DNA of 60,670 nucleotides from Dysosmobacter segnis (GCF_014297285.1 NZ_JACOQI010000019.1:1-60670), one strand, 5' to 3'. Positions 1-8,597 are shown, numbered from the stretch's first letter. A program made the numbers and translations. Notes: a model not told the origin generated them from the sequence alone.

Positions 1-3000
1 GTCAGGGTGTCCAGCTCATAGCCGCTGTCGGGCTTGACGGTGATGGTCACGGTATCGCCCTTGGAGGCGCTCTTGGGGCTGACGGTCACATCGCCGTGCT
101 TGACAGAGGGCGCGGAGACATCATAGCGTCTGGAGGAAGAGCTGGAACCGCCGCCGGAGCTGGGCGCAGAGTAGCTGACCGTCCAGACACCGTTCGCGGT
201 GCTGCTCACATAGTAATTGTTTGCCAGAGCGCCGGAGGGGTTTGTCAGATACACGCCGGAGGTCAAGCCGGATTTTGCAAGAACCGTATAGGTATAAGCG
301 CCCTCGCTGCCAGCGCGCTTGACGATGTTGGTGTTGCCGTTGCCCACAACGTGAACGCTCGGGTCGCTGCTGAACGTGCCGCCGGTGATGGAGATGGTCT
401 CGCTGCCCGGGCCGCCGCCCTTCTGAATTTCGCCATTGAAAGAGCCATTTTTGATATTGATAACAGCTGTTGTGTCAGTTGTAGCATCAGCGCGAACAAC
501 ACCGGTAAATGTACCGTTCTCAATGTTGATCGTACCGCCGGAGTTGTAAACATAGGCAGCATACGGAGCGGTATAGGTGCCGCTCTTTACAGTGGCGGTG
601 CCGCCATACTGAACAGCCACCGCACAATTCAAGTACGTGCCATCTCCAGTTCTGATATCCGTAACTTTGATCTCGCAATTTTCCAATGTTGCATTGCTTC
701 CAACCTGCACGCAGCCGCCGTATTTTGCGGTCAGCTTCATGTCGGTGAACGATGCGGTCTTGGTTTCAAAAGCAGCGCCCAAGAATGCATTGATACCAGT
801 GATGTTATAGGTGCCGCCGGAGACAATGACCTCACCACAGCCGGAAGCCTTCACAACGCGCTCGTCCGTCTCGGCGCTGACATTGTTCAGGACCAACTTG
901 CTCTCACTGCCCACCGTAAACAATGCAGTGTAGTGGTAGTTGTCGCTTGCGCAGGTGCTTCCGGTGTAAGATCCGCCGTTAATCGTCACTGTAGAGCCGG
1001 CAGAACCTTCGCGAAGGTCAACAAATCCCCAGACTTTCGTCTCCCATTCGGTATTATGCGTGTCTCCCATCTTCATGCCGCTTCCTGCGGTCATGCCGTT
1101 GATGGTCAAGTTTACATTTTTAGCAGTGACCCAAATCGCACTGTTTTTCTCATCCTTAGATTCACTTCTATCCGATACCGTCGCAGCAGTCAGTACATGA
1201 CCGTTCAGATCAAGCGTCATGCTCTTCGTGACTTCAATCGGCTTTGTAACGGTCACATCCTTCAGCAGCGTGACGGTCGCGTTTTCGTCAGCGGCGGTGA
1301 TAGCGTCGGGGAGGGTGGTGTACTGCTTTGCCCCGATCATAGCGACCGTCTCCTCGTGCGGCTTCACCCAATGACCCTTCGAAACCTCCACAAGCACTTC
1401 GTTGGCGTTCTTGTTAACAATATCGCCGTAAGCAGTACCGGCGGCAACGACCTTGTTGTCAACGATCACAAGACCGGTATCGTTGACCGCGTCGCGGCCA
1501 AGAATTTTGTCGGACGCTTCCTCACTTGCACTGCTGTTCTGCTTCAGCGTATTGCCGCTGGCAGAAGAAGCAGCGTCAACGGTGATCTGCCCAACGTTCG
1601 CCGTGCCGACCAGCGTGCCGACATAGTTGCCACTATCCTTTGTGGACGTCAGCGTGCAGCCGCTCACGGTGCAGTCGGTGATGTCGTGGTAGGTGGCGGG
1701 ATTCGCACCGGCGTGACCGATCAGGCCGCCGACAGAGCCCTTCGCCTCAATCGTCACATTCTCGACGGAGCAGTTTGTAAGCGTGACCTTGGTATCGACC
1801 GGGCCGTCGTTCTGGTTGTTATAGCCGGATGTCCAGCCAATCAGACCGCCGACGCGCGCGCCGCCGGTGCTGACAATTTTGCTGTTCTTCAGATGGCAGT
1901 TATCCAGTTCGATTCGAGTCATGGAATCCACGCAGTTGATAAATGCGCCGATTCCCTGATTATTCGTTGTGTCGTTGATATCCGCACCAGCAATGGTCAG
2001 ATCCTTGATCACAATGCCGGATTTGCCCGCAAAGCCGCCCGCAAACAAGGGGGCGCTCAGGCCGGTGATGGTCTTGCCGTTGCCGTTCAGGGTGATGACG
2101 CCCTGACCATGGTATCCATCCACACCCACCGGCGTCCAGTTCTTACCGGTCATATTGATGTCATCCAGCAGCTCGATCACGGTGTCGCCGGTTTTGTCTG
2201 CGGCCGCAAAGGCGTCGGCGAGGGTGGCGTAATACGCATCGCCAATCTTTGCTTCGCATTCGGTTTTCAGCGTAAGAACATCGTCCTTTGTGCCCTTCCA
2301 CGCAAGCGCATCGGTGAGTTCGATCTCATTGCCGCTGCTGTCCTTCACCGTCGAGCCGGCGGGCAGGGATGTTGTTCCTTTGGGAATCGTGTAGAGCGCG
2401 GCGGTGCCTTTCGACTTGGTGTTGTTATCCGCCACAAGATGGAACTCGTTTTTATCCGTGTGAGCGCCGAGATACAGACCAACATTCTTGATGCTGGTAT
2501 CGCCAGGCTGTGCTGTGATATCAAATGTGTTGCTGGTCGCAGTAACAGTGCTCGTGATGTCCCACTGCGAAATGTACTCAAACTTCACCGGGCGGGTGCT
2601 GGTGACGGTGTTGCCGGTGAAGTTGATGGTGGTCAGAGACTTGAAGTTGTCACCCTGCCCCTCGTTGTCGTCCTTCTTCCAGTTGCCGTAGGCGGGACGG
2701 ATCCACGTCGGGTTGGAGTTGTTCGCAGAATCCGTGTTTTCGTAATTATTGAACGTGCAGCCGTTGAAGGTCAGCGTCTGCGCGGCGATCGCACCGACGA
2801 TGATGCCGTTGAAGGTGCAGCCGTCGAACTTCAGCTCGCCCAGCTGGCTCCACGGGCCGGTGTAGAGCTGGTAGTTGAAGCTCATGACGTTATTGAACGT
2901 GGTGCCCTTAAAGGTCACGTTGGTGTAGGCGGGGACAGCCAGCAGCAGGGACGTGCCGATGTTGTCGATGCTGGTGTAGCCGGTCGCGCCGCTGGTGATC

Positions 3001-3494
3001 TTGCCGCCGACAAAGACGATGTTCTTGCCGTTCGCACCGTCGTTCTTCTCGCCCAGATAGCCGTTGGAGTTGTAGCCGTTCAGGACGTTGCGATCCTCAA
3101 TCTGCCCCGTCGTGTCGTCTCTCTTACCGTTGCCGAGTACGCCGTTTTTGTCATAGCGGTAGTCGCCGACGGTGACGTACATCGTGCCACCGAGCGCTTT
3201 CTGCGCGGTGATGTACTGATCGCGGGTCATTTTGCTCAGCTGTTCGAGGGTGTAGGGATTGTTTTCGCTGCCGTCGCCAACCGCCGTTGCCGCGTTCGAA
3301 CTCGTCACGGTCGTGCTGTCGTTGAGCGTTTCGGTCGTGGCGGTCGTCTCGCCGACCTCGGCGACGACTTTTTCGGTTGAGGTACTACCCTCGGTCGTGC
3401 CCTCTGTCCCCTCTGCATACGCCGCGGGGATCATGCTCAGGAGCATGGCCAGCGTCAGCAGCAGAGACAAGAGCTTGCTTGTTATGTGTTTCAT
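1..3494 (-). CDS. Large secreted beta-helix surface protein, 3' end outside window
   Basis: The reading frame is open from an ATG at 3494 to the window edge (about 1164 codons, no stop). An AGGAGGG ribosome binding site lies just upstream of the ATG. The N-terminus is a clear signal peptide: MKH, a Leu-rich core, then an AYA cleavage site near residue 28. After it come long stretches of short beta-strand repeats (patterns such as ITGGTF, LTNCSVENV, TINGGSY) typical of right-handed parallel beta-helix and GLUG-like surface proteins. The last visible part, near 20-130, resembles a bacterial Ig-like repeat (VKHGDVTVSPKSASKGD). The product is probably exported and held at the cell surface, where it may act as an adhesin or glycan-binding protein. 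The anchor (SLH or sortase) would lie beyond the window. A long ORF on the opposite strand here is only its mirror. Confidence 0.85.
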   Translation of the reverse strand, partial: MKHITSKLLSLLLTLAMLLSMIPAAYAEGTEGTTEGSTSTEKVVAEVGETTATTETLNDSTTVTSSNAATAVGDGSENNPYTLEQLSKMTRDQYITAQKALGGTMYVTVGDYRYDKNGVLGNGKRDDTTGQIEDRNVLNGYNSNGYLGEKNDGANGKNIVFVGGKITSGATGYTSIDNIGTSLLLAVPAYTNVTFKGTTFNNVMSFNYQLYTGPWSQLGELKFDGCTFNGIIVGAIAAQTLTFNGCTFNNYENTDSANNSNPTWIRPAYGNWKKDDNEGQGDNFKSLTTINFTGNTVTSTRPVKFEYISQWDITSTVTATSNTFDITAQPGDTSIKNVGLYLGAHTDKNEFHLVADNNTKSKGTAALYTIPKGTTSLPAGSTVKDSSGNEIELTDALAWKGTKDDVLTLKTECEAKIGDAYYATLADAFAAADKTGDTVIELLDDINMTGKNWTPVGVDGYHGQGVITLNGNGKTITGLSAPLFAGGFAGKSGIVIKDLTIAGADINDTTNNQGIGAFINCVDSMTRIELDNCHLKNSKIVSTGGARVGGLIGWTSGYNNQNDGPVDTKVTLTNCSVENVTIEAKGSVGGLIGHAGANPATYHDITDCTVSGCTLTSTKDSGNYVGTLVGTANVGQITVDAASSASGNTLKQNSSASEEASDKILGRDAVNDTGLVIVDNKVVAAGTAYGDIVNKNANEVLVEVSKGHWVKPHEETVAMIGAKQYTTLPDAITAADENATVTLLKDVTVTKPIEVTKSMTLDLNGHVLTAATVSDRSESKDEKNSAIWVTAKNVNLTINGMTAGSGMKMGDTHNTEWETKVWGFVDLREGSAGSTVTINGGSYTGSTCASDNYHYTALFTVGSESKLVLNNVSAETDERVVKASGCGEVIVSGGTYNITGINAFLGAAFETKTASFTDMKLTAKYGGCVQVGSNATLENCEIKVTDIRTGDGTYLNCAVAVQYGGTATVKSGTYTAPYAAYVYNSGGTINIENGTFTGVVRADATTDTTAVINIKNGSFNGEIQKGGGPGSETISITGGTFSSDPSVHVVGNGNTNIVKRAGSEGAYTYTVLAKSGLTSGVYLTNPSGALANNYYVSSTANGVWTVSYSAPSSGGGSSSSSRRYDVSAPSVKHGDVTVSPKSASKGDTVTITVKPDSGYELDTL

Positions 3495-4561
3495 AGCTTC
3501 CCTCCTATAAGATTTTTGGGGTAATTATGTGAACCGGAATCATTCGAAAACGTTTCCGGTTGGCACGGGGAATATACGTCGCTCCGCATGGCAAGGGAAT
3601 CAGCTCTACTGTCCCCCAGCCTGCGGCGCACAACGTCCATGGCCGCGCCGAGATTCGGCGGTCTGGCCGATTGTTCAGTTAGAATCGCCGTACATTGGCT
3701 CAGCGGCCTGCCTGCGCAGACGGGGCAGCCGCAGCGCTGCTTTCCTGTACGGCTGCTGATAACCGATTTCCACGCGTGGCCGTTTTCACACAGCCACCAG
3801 GCCCTCCGGCTGCTGCCGGGCGTCACCTGCTGTGGCGTGAAACTGCCGTTAAGGGTCGGATGCCACTGCGATGCGATCACCGGCTCCTTGGTCTCCAGAT
3901 CATTAAATCCCGGCAGGACCTTGCGGTTGGTGCAATATGGACAATCGCTCCCCCTGTTCACACGGTGGGCAATGACCGCACAGAAGGAATGTCCTCTGTC
4001 ACAGAGCCACCACACGCGGCGATTGGAATATGCGCTCACCGCCTCCGGCGTCAGCGCACCGTTCTTTTTCCGATCCCACTGTTCAGCAAGCTGCGGATGC
4101 AGCGAAGCGAGATCATTGAATCCGGACAGGACCTTTTGTCCCGCGCAGAACGGACAGCCTGCGTTTGATGTGATGCGGCTGGCAACGCTCGCCTGCCAGC
4201 TATGTCCTTTCGGACACCTCCACCAGACCTTCCGGTGTGCTCCCGGCATGACCTGCGTCGGCAGCAGCGGAGAATTCTTTTCCGTGTCCCACTCCGAAAG
4301 CAGGTCAGGGAATTTTGCCGCCAGAGAGTTTTCCTCCGGCAGAACGATGCGGCCAGCGCAGACGGGACAGCCCGTTCCCCGCGCGCGGATTCTGACTTCG
4401 GAACGGTAGGAATGGCCTTGGGGGCATCGCCACCATACCTTTTGATGGCTTCCGTAGGTCACATCCTTCGGCGTGAGCGGCGCATTGCGTTCATCGTCCC
4501 ATTGTGCCAGCAGGTGAGCTTGTTCATGCCCGGCGCAGAAATCGTACAGAGACGGATGGAT
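3491..4561 (-). CDS. Zinc-ribbon repeat protein (DUF4379-like), start uncertain
   Basis: The protein is built from four tandem units, each with a VWW-C-x2-GH element followed by a CPxC zinc knuckle and a linker containing an EWD/QWD-type motif. This is the pattern of DUF4379 treble-clef zinc ribbons, often linked to nucleic-acid or mobile-element proteins; the function is unknown. The first ordinary start in frame is a GTG at 4462, but that cuts into the first unit. Homologous-looking sequence (SLYDFC...LLAQWDDE) continues upstream to 4561, where an ATC sits 7-8 bases after GGGAGGTGA and directly follows an in-frame TGA. Either a rare ATC start is used or the start codon has been lost. The last 70 or so residues do not look like a further unit and may be frame-shifted. 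The stop overlaps the ATG of the surface protein by 4 bp. Confidence 0.6.
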   Translation of the reverse strand: MHPSLYDFCAGHEQAHLLAQWDDERNAPLTPKDVTYGSHQKVWWRCPQGHSYRSEVRIRARGTGCPVCAGRIVLPEENSLAAKFPDLLSEWDTEKNSPLLPTQVMPGAHRKVWWRCPKGHSWQASVASRITSNAGCPFCAGQKVLSGFNDLASLHPQLAEQWDRKKNGALTPEAVSAYSNRRVWWLCDRGHSFCAVIAHRVNRGSDCPYCTNRKVLPGFNDLETKEPVIASQWHPTLNGSFTPQQVTPGSSRRAWWLCENGHAWKSVISSRTGKQRCGCPVCAGRPLSQCTAILTEQSARPPNLGAAMDVVRRRLGDSRADSLAMRSDVYSPCQPETFSNDSGSHNYPKNLIGGKL

Positions 4562-4588
4562 CGCTGCTCACCTCCCGCAGAATACTTG

Positions 4589-4609
4589 TCCGCCTGCAAT
4601 ACAGGCGGA
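4589..4609. repeat. Short hairpin (7-bp stem)
   Basis: CCGCCTG-CAATA-CAGGCGG forms a perfect stem. It lies just upstream of the zinc-ribbon gene, so it would be in that gene's leader on the minus strand. On the plus strand it is followed by a loose T-rich stretch. Its role is unclear. Confidence 0.4.
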
Positions 4610-4790
4610 AGGGTCTTTTATTGCGCATTGTGTATCTGGCACAGTGGATAAAAATGTACAGGTTGCCGACCACAGCGATATACACAAAACCTGCACCTTA
4701 ACCATAGCACTCCTCTAATAGAATATCAATAGGATAACAGCTTAAAACCGACTAAAAAAGCGTACTTTTTTATCCAGCCCTTTATACTTT

Positions 4791-5402
4791 TTACGTTTTC
4801 TTAACATTTTCTTTACACACGTCATCCTGAGCCCAGAGCAAAAAGCTCCGGTGGGTGACGCCCAGCAGTTTTCCTGCTGCCCGTGCGGACAGCTCGCCGC
4901 GCTCCCAACGTGCTTTGACTTCGCCAAACCCTTCCGGCAGCACCTTGCGGGGCCTGCCAAATTTCACGCCACGCGCCTTCGCTGCGGCGATCCCTTCCGC
5001 CTGCCGCTGGTGAATGAATTCGCGCTCTGTCTGCGCCACATAGGATAGCAGCTGCAGCACGATGTCCGCGATCAGCGTTCCGGTGAGATCCCGGTTCCGC
5101 CGTGTGTCAAGCAGAGGCATATCCAGCACGACAATGGCCGCACTCTTCTCCTTGGTGATAATGCGCCATTGCTCCAGGATCTCTTCATAGTTTCTTCCGA
5201 GACGGTCGATGCTCTTGATCACAAGTGTGTCGCCGTCTTTCAGTTTGCGCAGCAGCCGCTGGTAGCTGCGGCGGTCAAAATCCTTGCCAGACTGCTTGTC
5301 CACAAAAATCGCCCGGTCCGTTAACCCGAATTCCCGCAGGGCGATGAGCTGACGCAGTTCATTCTGCTCCTTGGTAGAAACTCTTGCATAACCGTATTCC
5401 AT
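4791..5402 (-). CDS. Small serine resolvase/invertase
   Basis: A 203-residue recombinase of the Hin/Gin/Tn3-resolvase size class. The catalytic domain opens with YARVST (nucleophile Ser9) and continues with the DRLGRN and YVAQTERE signatures of the family. The C-terminus (about residues 150-203) is a helix-turn-helix for site binding. The ATG at 5402 is chosen because GGGAGGT lies 8 bases upstream; a longer frame begins inside that ribosome binding site. It probably acts on local DNA inversion or resolution. It is transcribed away from the HTH gene at 5575, and the shared gap contains two matching operator dyads. Confidence 0.88.
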   Translation of the reverse strand: MEYGYARVSTKEQNELRQLIALREFGLTDRAIFVDKQSGKDFDRRSYQRLLRKLKDGDTLVIKSIDRLGRNYEEILEQWRIITKEKSAAIVVLDMPLLDTRRNRDLTGTLIADIVLQLLSYVAQTEREFIHQRQAEGIAAAKARGVKFGRPRKVLPEGFGEVKARWERGELSARAAGKLLGVTHRSFLLWAQDDVCKENVKKT

Positions 5403-5463
5403 GTGCTGACCTCCCAATTTATCGGTGGATAAATTGTAAGCCAGGTGCCGGCCACATGGGCAA

Positions 5464-5483
5464 TATAGTGCTATATCACTATA
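5464..5483. promoter_or_regulatory. Operator dyad 1 (TATAGTG-N6-CACTATA)
   Basis: A perfect 7-bp inverted repeat with a 6-bp spacer lies in the AT-rich gap between the divergent resolvase and repressor genes. It has the same geometry as the dyad at 5501-5520. It is inferred to be a binding site for the repressor encoded at 5575. Confidence 0.65.
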
Positions 5484-5500
5484 TTAGCACATATTTTTCA

Positions 5501-5520
5501 ATTAGTGAAGTATCACTAAT
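5501..5520. promoter_or_regulatory. Operator dyad 2 (ATTAGTG-N6-CACTAAT)
   Basis: A perfect 7-bp inverted repeat with a 6-bp spacer, 37 bp from dyad 1. It shares the TAGTG/CACTA core. A further half-site (ATAGTGA) is present at 5544-5550. Two equal sites plus a half-site fit cooperative autoregulation of the divergent pair. Confidence 0.65.
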
Positions 5521-5574
5521 AACCTTTTCTCAAATAATTTACCATAGTGATAAATCGTCATGGAGGTTTACACT

Positions 5575-5817
5575 ATGGATACTCGGGAAACTGTTGCACT
5601 TCGCATCCGCCAACTTTGCGCAGAACGAAAAATTACGCCGAATGGGTTAGCAAATCTATCTGCTGTTCCTCAGGCAACCATCAAGAGTATCCTTAATGAT
5701 GAAAGCAAAAATCCGGGCGTCGTGACGATTAAGAAGCTTTGTGATGGTCTTGACATTACCCTCGGCGAGTTCTTCTCCACACCTGAATTCGATATGCTGG
5801 AACAGGAAATCAAATGA
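5575..5817 (+). CDS. XRE/Cro-family HTH repressor
   Basis: An 80-residue protein that is almost all one helix-turn-helix domain: RIRQLCAERKIT, then NGLANLSAVPQATIKSIL, then TIKKLCDGLDITLGEFF. This small family is common on Clostridial genomic islands. The ATG at 5575 follows GGAGG by 7-8 bases; an upstream in-frame ATG at 5560 overlaps that site and is less likely. It probably represses its own promoter and that of the divergent resolvase through the dyads at 5464 and 5501. Confidence 0.85.
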   Translation: MDTRETVALRIRQLCAERKITPNGLANLSAVPQATIKSILNDESKNPGVVTIKKLCDGLDITLGEFFSTPEFDMLEQEIK

Positions 5818-5860
5818 AGCCTCTTTCTCAGCCTCTACCGCCAGCGCTCCTCCATTTTTT

Positions 5861-5895
5861 GCGTAGAGTACACGCATAGTGCGTGAACTCTACGC
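5861..5895. repeat. 35-bp nested inverted repeat
   Basis: The outer arms GCGTAGAGT and ACTCTACGC pair perfectly over 9 bp, and an inner CACGC/GCGTG pair fills most of the loop. No T-run follows on the plus strand, so it is not a standard terminator. It lies between the small repressor and the WYL regulator and could be an operator or a transcript end structure. Confidence 0.5.
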
Positions 5896-6004
5896 TCTAT
5901 AAGGGGTATTCTCTCTTTTTCGCGGAAAATCTTTCATCCGCTGCTGCGTTTGACGGTTACACATTGCCGCCGCGCCTTTTCTCATTTGAATGGAGGGCTG
6001 CTAC

Positions 6005-6964
6005 ATGAAAAATGAATCCCAATATGGTCTGCTGCTTTTACAGCGGTATCTGTATGAGCATACGGATGATCAGCATCCGGCTTCCGTAGCGGATATTCTT
6101 GCCTTCTGGCGGGAACATGGCATTCAGGCAGGGCGCAAGAGCGTATATTCCGCTATTGAAGTCTTGCAAAGCAACGGCATGGACATCGTCTGCGTCAAAA
6201 GCACCCAGAATCGATACTTCGTGGGCGAGAGGCGGTTTGAACTGCCGGAGTTGAAGCTACTGGTGGACGCGGTAGAATCCTCCCGCTTTATTACGGCCAA
6301 GAAAAGCGAACGGCTTATTGAAAAGCTGGGTAAGCTCACCAGTGAATCTCATGCCCGCCAGTTAGATCGGCATATCTATATGGAAGGTACCGCCAAACCG
6401 GAGAATGAGTGTATTTATTACAGCGTGGATGAGATCCATAACGCCATTCAGGAAAAACGGCAGATCACCTTTCAGTATTACGAATACACCCCGCAGAAAG
6501 AAAAGATACTCAAGCATAACGGCTACCGCTATCAGTTCAGCCCGTATGCCCTTATCTGGAGCCGGGATTGTTATTACACAGTGGGCTGGTCGGAAAAGCA
6601 CGGGAAGCTGGCACAGTTCCGGGTGGATCGAATGGTGGCTGTGGAATCATCCGACCAGGCGGCTGTTTGTATGCCGGACTTCGACCCGGCTGAGTATGTG
6701 CGGAAAATATTCGGAATGTACCCGGACAATCTGTGTACGGTGGAACTGCTGTGCGATAACGAGGTTATGCGCAGCGTGATAGACCGCTTTGGCGAAGAAG
6801 TCTCAACGGTGACAGCAGATGACGGCCACTTCAAGGCCATCGTGGAGGTAGCACCCAGTCCACCGTTTTTTGCATGGGTGTTCACCTTCTGCGGCAAGAT
6901 CCAAATCCTCGGCCCTGCAGAGGTGCTGGACGAAATGCGCGGCATGGCCGCATGGCTGCAGTGA
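6005..6964 (+). CDS. WYL-domain transcriptional regulator
   Basis: 319 residues. An N-terminal winged helix (about residues 5-65) is followed by a WYL domain (about 130-225; FQYYEY, FSPYALIWSRDCYYTVGW, FRVDRM) and a C-terminal WCX-like part. WYL regulators are frequent on mobile islands and next to defence genes, where the domain is thought to sense nucleic-acid ligands. The ATG at 6005 has GGAGGG 7 bases upstream. A strong terminator at 6968 ends the transcript. It may control the island genes that follow. Confidence 0.88.
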   Translation: MKNESQYGLLLLQRYLYEHTDDQHPASVADILAFWREHGIQAGRKSVYSAIEVLQSNGMDIVCVKSTQNRYFVGERRFELPELKLLVDAVESSRFITAKKSERLIEKLGKLTSESHARQLDRHIYMEGTAKPENECIYYSVDEIHNAIQEKRQITFQYYEYTPQKEKILKHNGYRYQFSPYALIWSRDCYYTVGWSEKHGKLAQFRVDRMVAVESSDQAAVCMPDFDPAEYVRKIFGMYPDNLCTVELLCDNEVMRSVIDRFGEEVSTVTADDGHFKAIVEVAPSPPFFAWVFTFCGKIQILGPAEVLDEMRGMAAWLQ

Positions 6965-6967
6965 TCC

Positions 6968-7006
6968 GGCAGAGGTGTTCCTTGCGGGGAACACCTCTGC
7001 CTTCTT
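6968..7006 (+). terminator. Rho-independent terminator after WYL gene
   Basis: A perfect 14-bp stem (GGCAGAGGTGTTCC with its complement, 6-base loop) followed by TTCTT, 3 bp after the WYL stop codon. Confidence 0.85.
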
Positions 7007-7009
7007 GAC

Positions 7010-7038
7010 TTGCTAATCGAACAAATGTTTGCTATACT
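7010..7038 (+). promoter_or_regulatory. Sigma-A type promoter for XRE/ImmA operon
   Basis: TTGCTA at 7010-7015, a 17-bp spacer and TATACT at 7033-7038. The promoter lies between the WYL terminator and the XRE start at 7082. Confidence 0.6.
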
Positions 7039-7081
7039 GGCACTGTTCCCAATCGAGAGAACGCACGAGGAGGTGAAATGC

Positions 7082-7480
7082 GTGGAACAGACCTTTGGCA
7101 GCTTCCTTCGGGAGAAGCGTATAGCGCGCGGCCTGACGCTCCGAGGCATGGCGGCAAAGCTGGACCTGTCGCCGGTCTATATGAGCAACATTGAGAATGA
7201 CCGCCGTGCGGCTCCTTCGCAGGAATATCTGGAACGGATGGCCCTGCTGCTGCAGTTGGACAAGCCAGAACGGGAATGGTTGCTTGACCTTGCGGCAAAA
7301 TCCAAGCAAAATCGGGTATCCGCAGACCTTCCGGACTACATCATGGATCGAGACATCGTCCGGGCTGCATTGCGCACAGCCAGGGAGGCAGACGCCACCG
7401 ACCAGGAGTGGCAGGATTTTATCGACCGGATCAACCGGCGCATGAGATCATCCGGAGAGGACAGTGATACCAAGGCATGA
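7082..7480 (+). CDS. XRE-family HTH regulator
   Basis: 132 residues. The N-terminal HTH (about residues 5-62; FLREKRIARGLTLRGMAAKL, PVYMSNIEN) is followed by a short alpha-helical tail. The GTG start at 7082 is chosen because AGGAGGTG lies 6 bases upstream; the frame is open further 5' but without a binding site. Its stop overlaps the ATG of the ImmA-like protease by 4 bp, so the two are translationally coupled. This is the usual arrangement of a repressor and the protease that removes it. Confidence 0.85.
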   Translation: MEQTFGSFLREKRIARGLTLRGMAAKLDLSPVYMSNIENDRRAAPSQEYLERMALLLQLDKPEREWLLDLAAKSKQNRVSADLPDYIMDRDIVRAALRTAREADATDQEWQDFIDRINRRMRSSGEDSDTKA

Positions 7481-8094
7481 GAACACCATATTACAGGGAA
7501 CAGGCTCTGGAGGGGATCGCCCGCGAAGTCATCACCGCCTATGATCCGAATCTCTATTATGGCGTTCCCAGAATGATCCCTATCGAGGACATCATCGAAG
7601 CACAGGGGATCACGCTGGAATATCAGTGCCTGCGGAAAACCGGGTGTGTCTTGGGCGAAACGGTTTTTGATGATGGCGGCGCCATTATCTATGATTACGA
7701 TATCCCAGGATATACCGTCATTGCGGTCAAGGGCGGCACCATACTCATCGATAGCTCCCTCTGCAGAGAGGATGCCTCCACAGGCCGACTGCGCTTTACC
7801 TGCGCTCATGAGCTGGCACACTGGCTGCTGCATAAGAGACTGTACAGCGGAACCGGCGAGAGTGCAGCCATGATGACAGGAACAAACATCGTCAGAACGC
7901 AGAACAGCGCATTGGAAATGCAGGCGAATCTGCTGGGGTCCATCCTTCTGATGCCGCTGCCCCAAGTAAAGCGATGCTTTTACCAGCTCCAACCTGGCAG
8001 GGATCGCCAACAATTGGTCGCGGATATGGCCGACATTTTTCAAGTCTCCAAGCAAGCCATGCGTATCCGGCTGGAGAACCATCATCTGCTGTGA
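7477..8094 (+). CDS. ImmA/IrrE-family metallopeptidase
   Basis: 205 residues with a zinc-protease HELAH motif at 111-115 and a downstream EMQAN glutamate (near 148) that fits the third ligand. In ICEBs1 and related elements such proteases cleave the XRE-type repressor encoded next to them and so induce the element. By analogy the substrate here is probably the product of 7082-7480. The start codon overlaps that gene. Confidence 0.88.
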   Translation: MRTPYYREQALEGIAREVITAYDPNLYYGVPRMIPIEDIIEAQGITLEYQCLRKTGCVLGETVFDDGGAIIYDYDIPGYTVIAVKGGTILIDSSLCREDASTGRLRFTCAHELAHWLLHKRLYSGTGESAAMMTGTNIVRTQNSALEMQANLLGSILLMPLPQVKRCFYQLQPGRDRQQLVADMADIFQVSKQAMRIRLENHHLL

Positions 8095-8109
8095 AAAAAT
8101 TTTAGGAAG

Positions 8110-8131
8110 CTGTTCTCAAAAAAGAGAACAG
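8110..8131. repeat. Perfect inverted repeat CTGTTCTC-A6-GAGAACAG
   Basis: An 8-bp palindrome with an A6 spacer lies between the protease and the next gene. With no T-run after it on the plus strand it looks more like an operator or processing hairpin than a terminator. Confidence 0.5.
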
Positions 8132-8146
8132 AGAAAGCGAGGCGCC

Positions 8147-8386
8147 ATGGAACAAGAAATACGCAAGATCCTTCGCTGTCCCATCTGCGAGAAGGGACGG
8201 ATCGCGGATGCCCCAGCGGGGGCGGCCCTTTCCCAATATCGGCTGTTTGCCATGGTAGGGGATGAACCAGCTGATATTATCGCAAAGTGTCCAAGGTGCG
8301 GTATGCAGGTGGGGATCACCGTGCGGCACAGGACCGAGCCGTCGATTATCGTGCCCACTCTCTGCAGAGATACGGCATGGGCCTGA
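8147..8386 (+). CDS. Small zinc-ribbon protein, function unknown
   Basis: 79 residues with two CPxC knuckles (Cys11/14 and Cys48/51) forming a likely zinc ribbon. Nothing else is recognisable. Such proteins are commonly annotated as hypothetical in Clostridial islands next to ImmA-type proteases. A weak GAGGCG lies before the ATG. It probably shares the upstream promoter and ends at the terminator at 8476. Confidence 0.65.
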   Translation: MEQEIRKILRCPICEKGRIADAPAGAALSQYRLFAMVGDEPADIIAKCPRCGMQVGITVRHRTEPSIIVPTLCRDTAWA

Positions 8387-8475
8387 ATTAAGAAAAGACA
8401 AAACAATATATAACTTCGTCAAGCGCACCAACCACCCAGCGTCGAATCAGACGTAAGAGGGAAGTATTGAGTTAG

Positions 8476-8520
8476 GAGCCTTACAAGTAGCTTTTCAGCT
8501 ATGCGTAAGGCTCTTTTTTT
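8476..8520 (+). terminator. Rho-independent terminator
   Basis: GAGCCTTAC pairs with GTAAGGCTC (9 bp) and seven T's follow. It ends the XRE-ImmA-zinc-ribbon transcript. Confidence 0.85.
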
Positions 8521-8597
8521 GCGCCCTTTTCGCATTGTTGAATGGCGGAAAGGACTTGTATGCTCCATCGTTGGCAGCCCTATGTCGCCAGATACCC

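Noticed and set aside
96..3380. 1094-codon plus-strand ORF
   Set aside because: Antisense mirror of the surface protein: no signal peptide, no motifs, no ribosome binding site, while the minus frame has all of these.
4742..4960. Short minus ORF inside the resolvase 3' end
   Set aside because: Shadow in another frame of the resolvase C-terminus.
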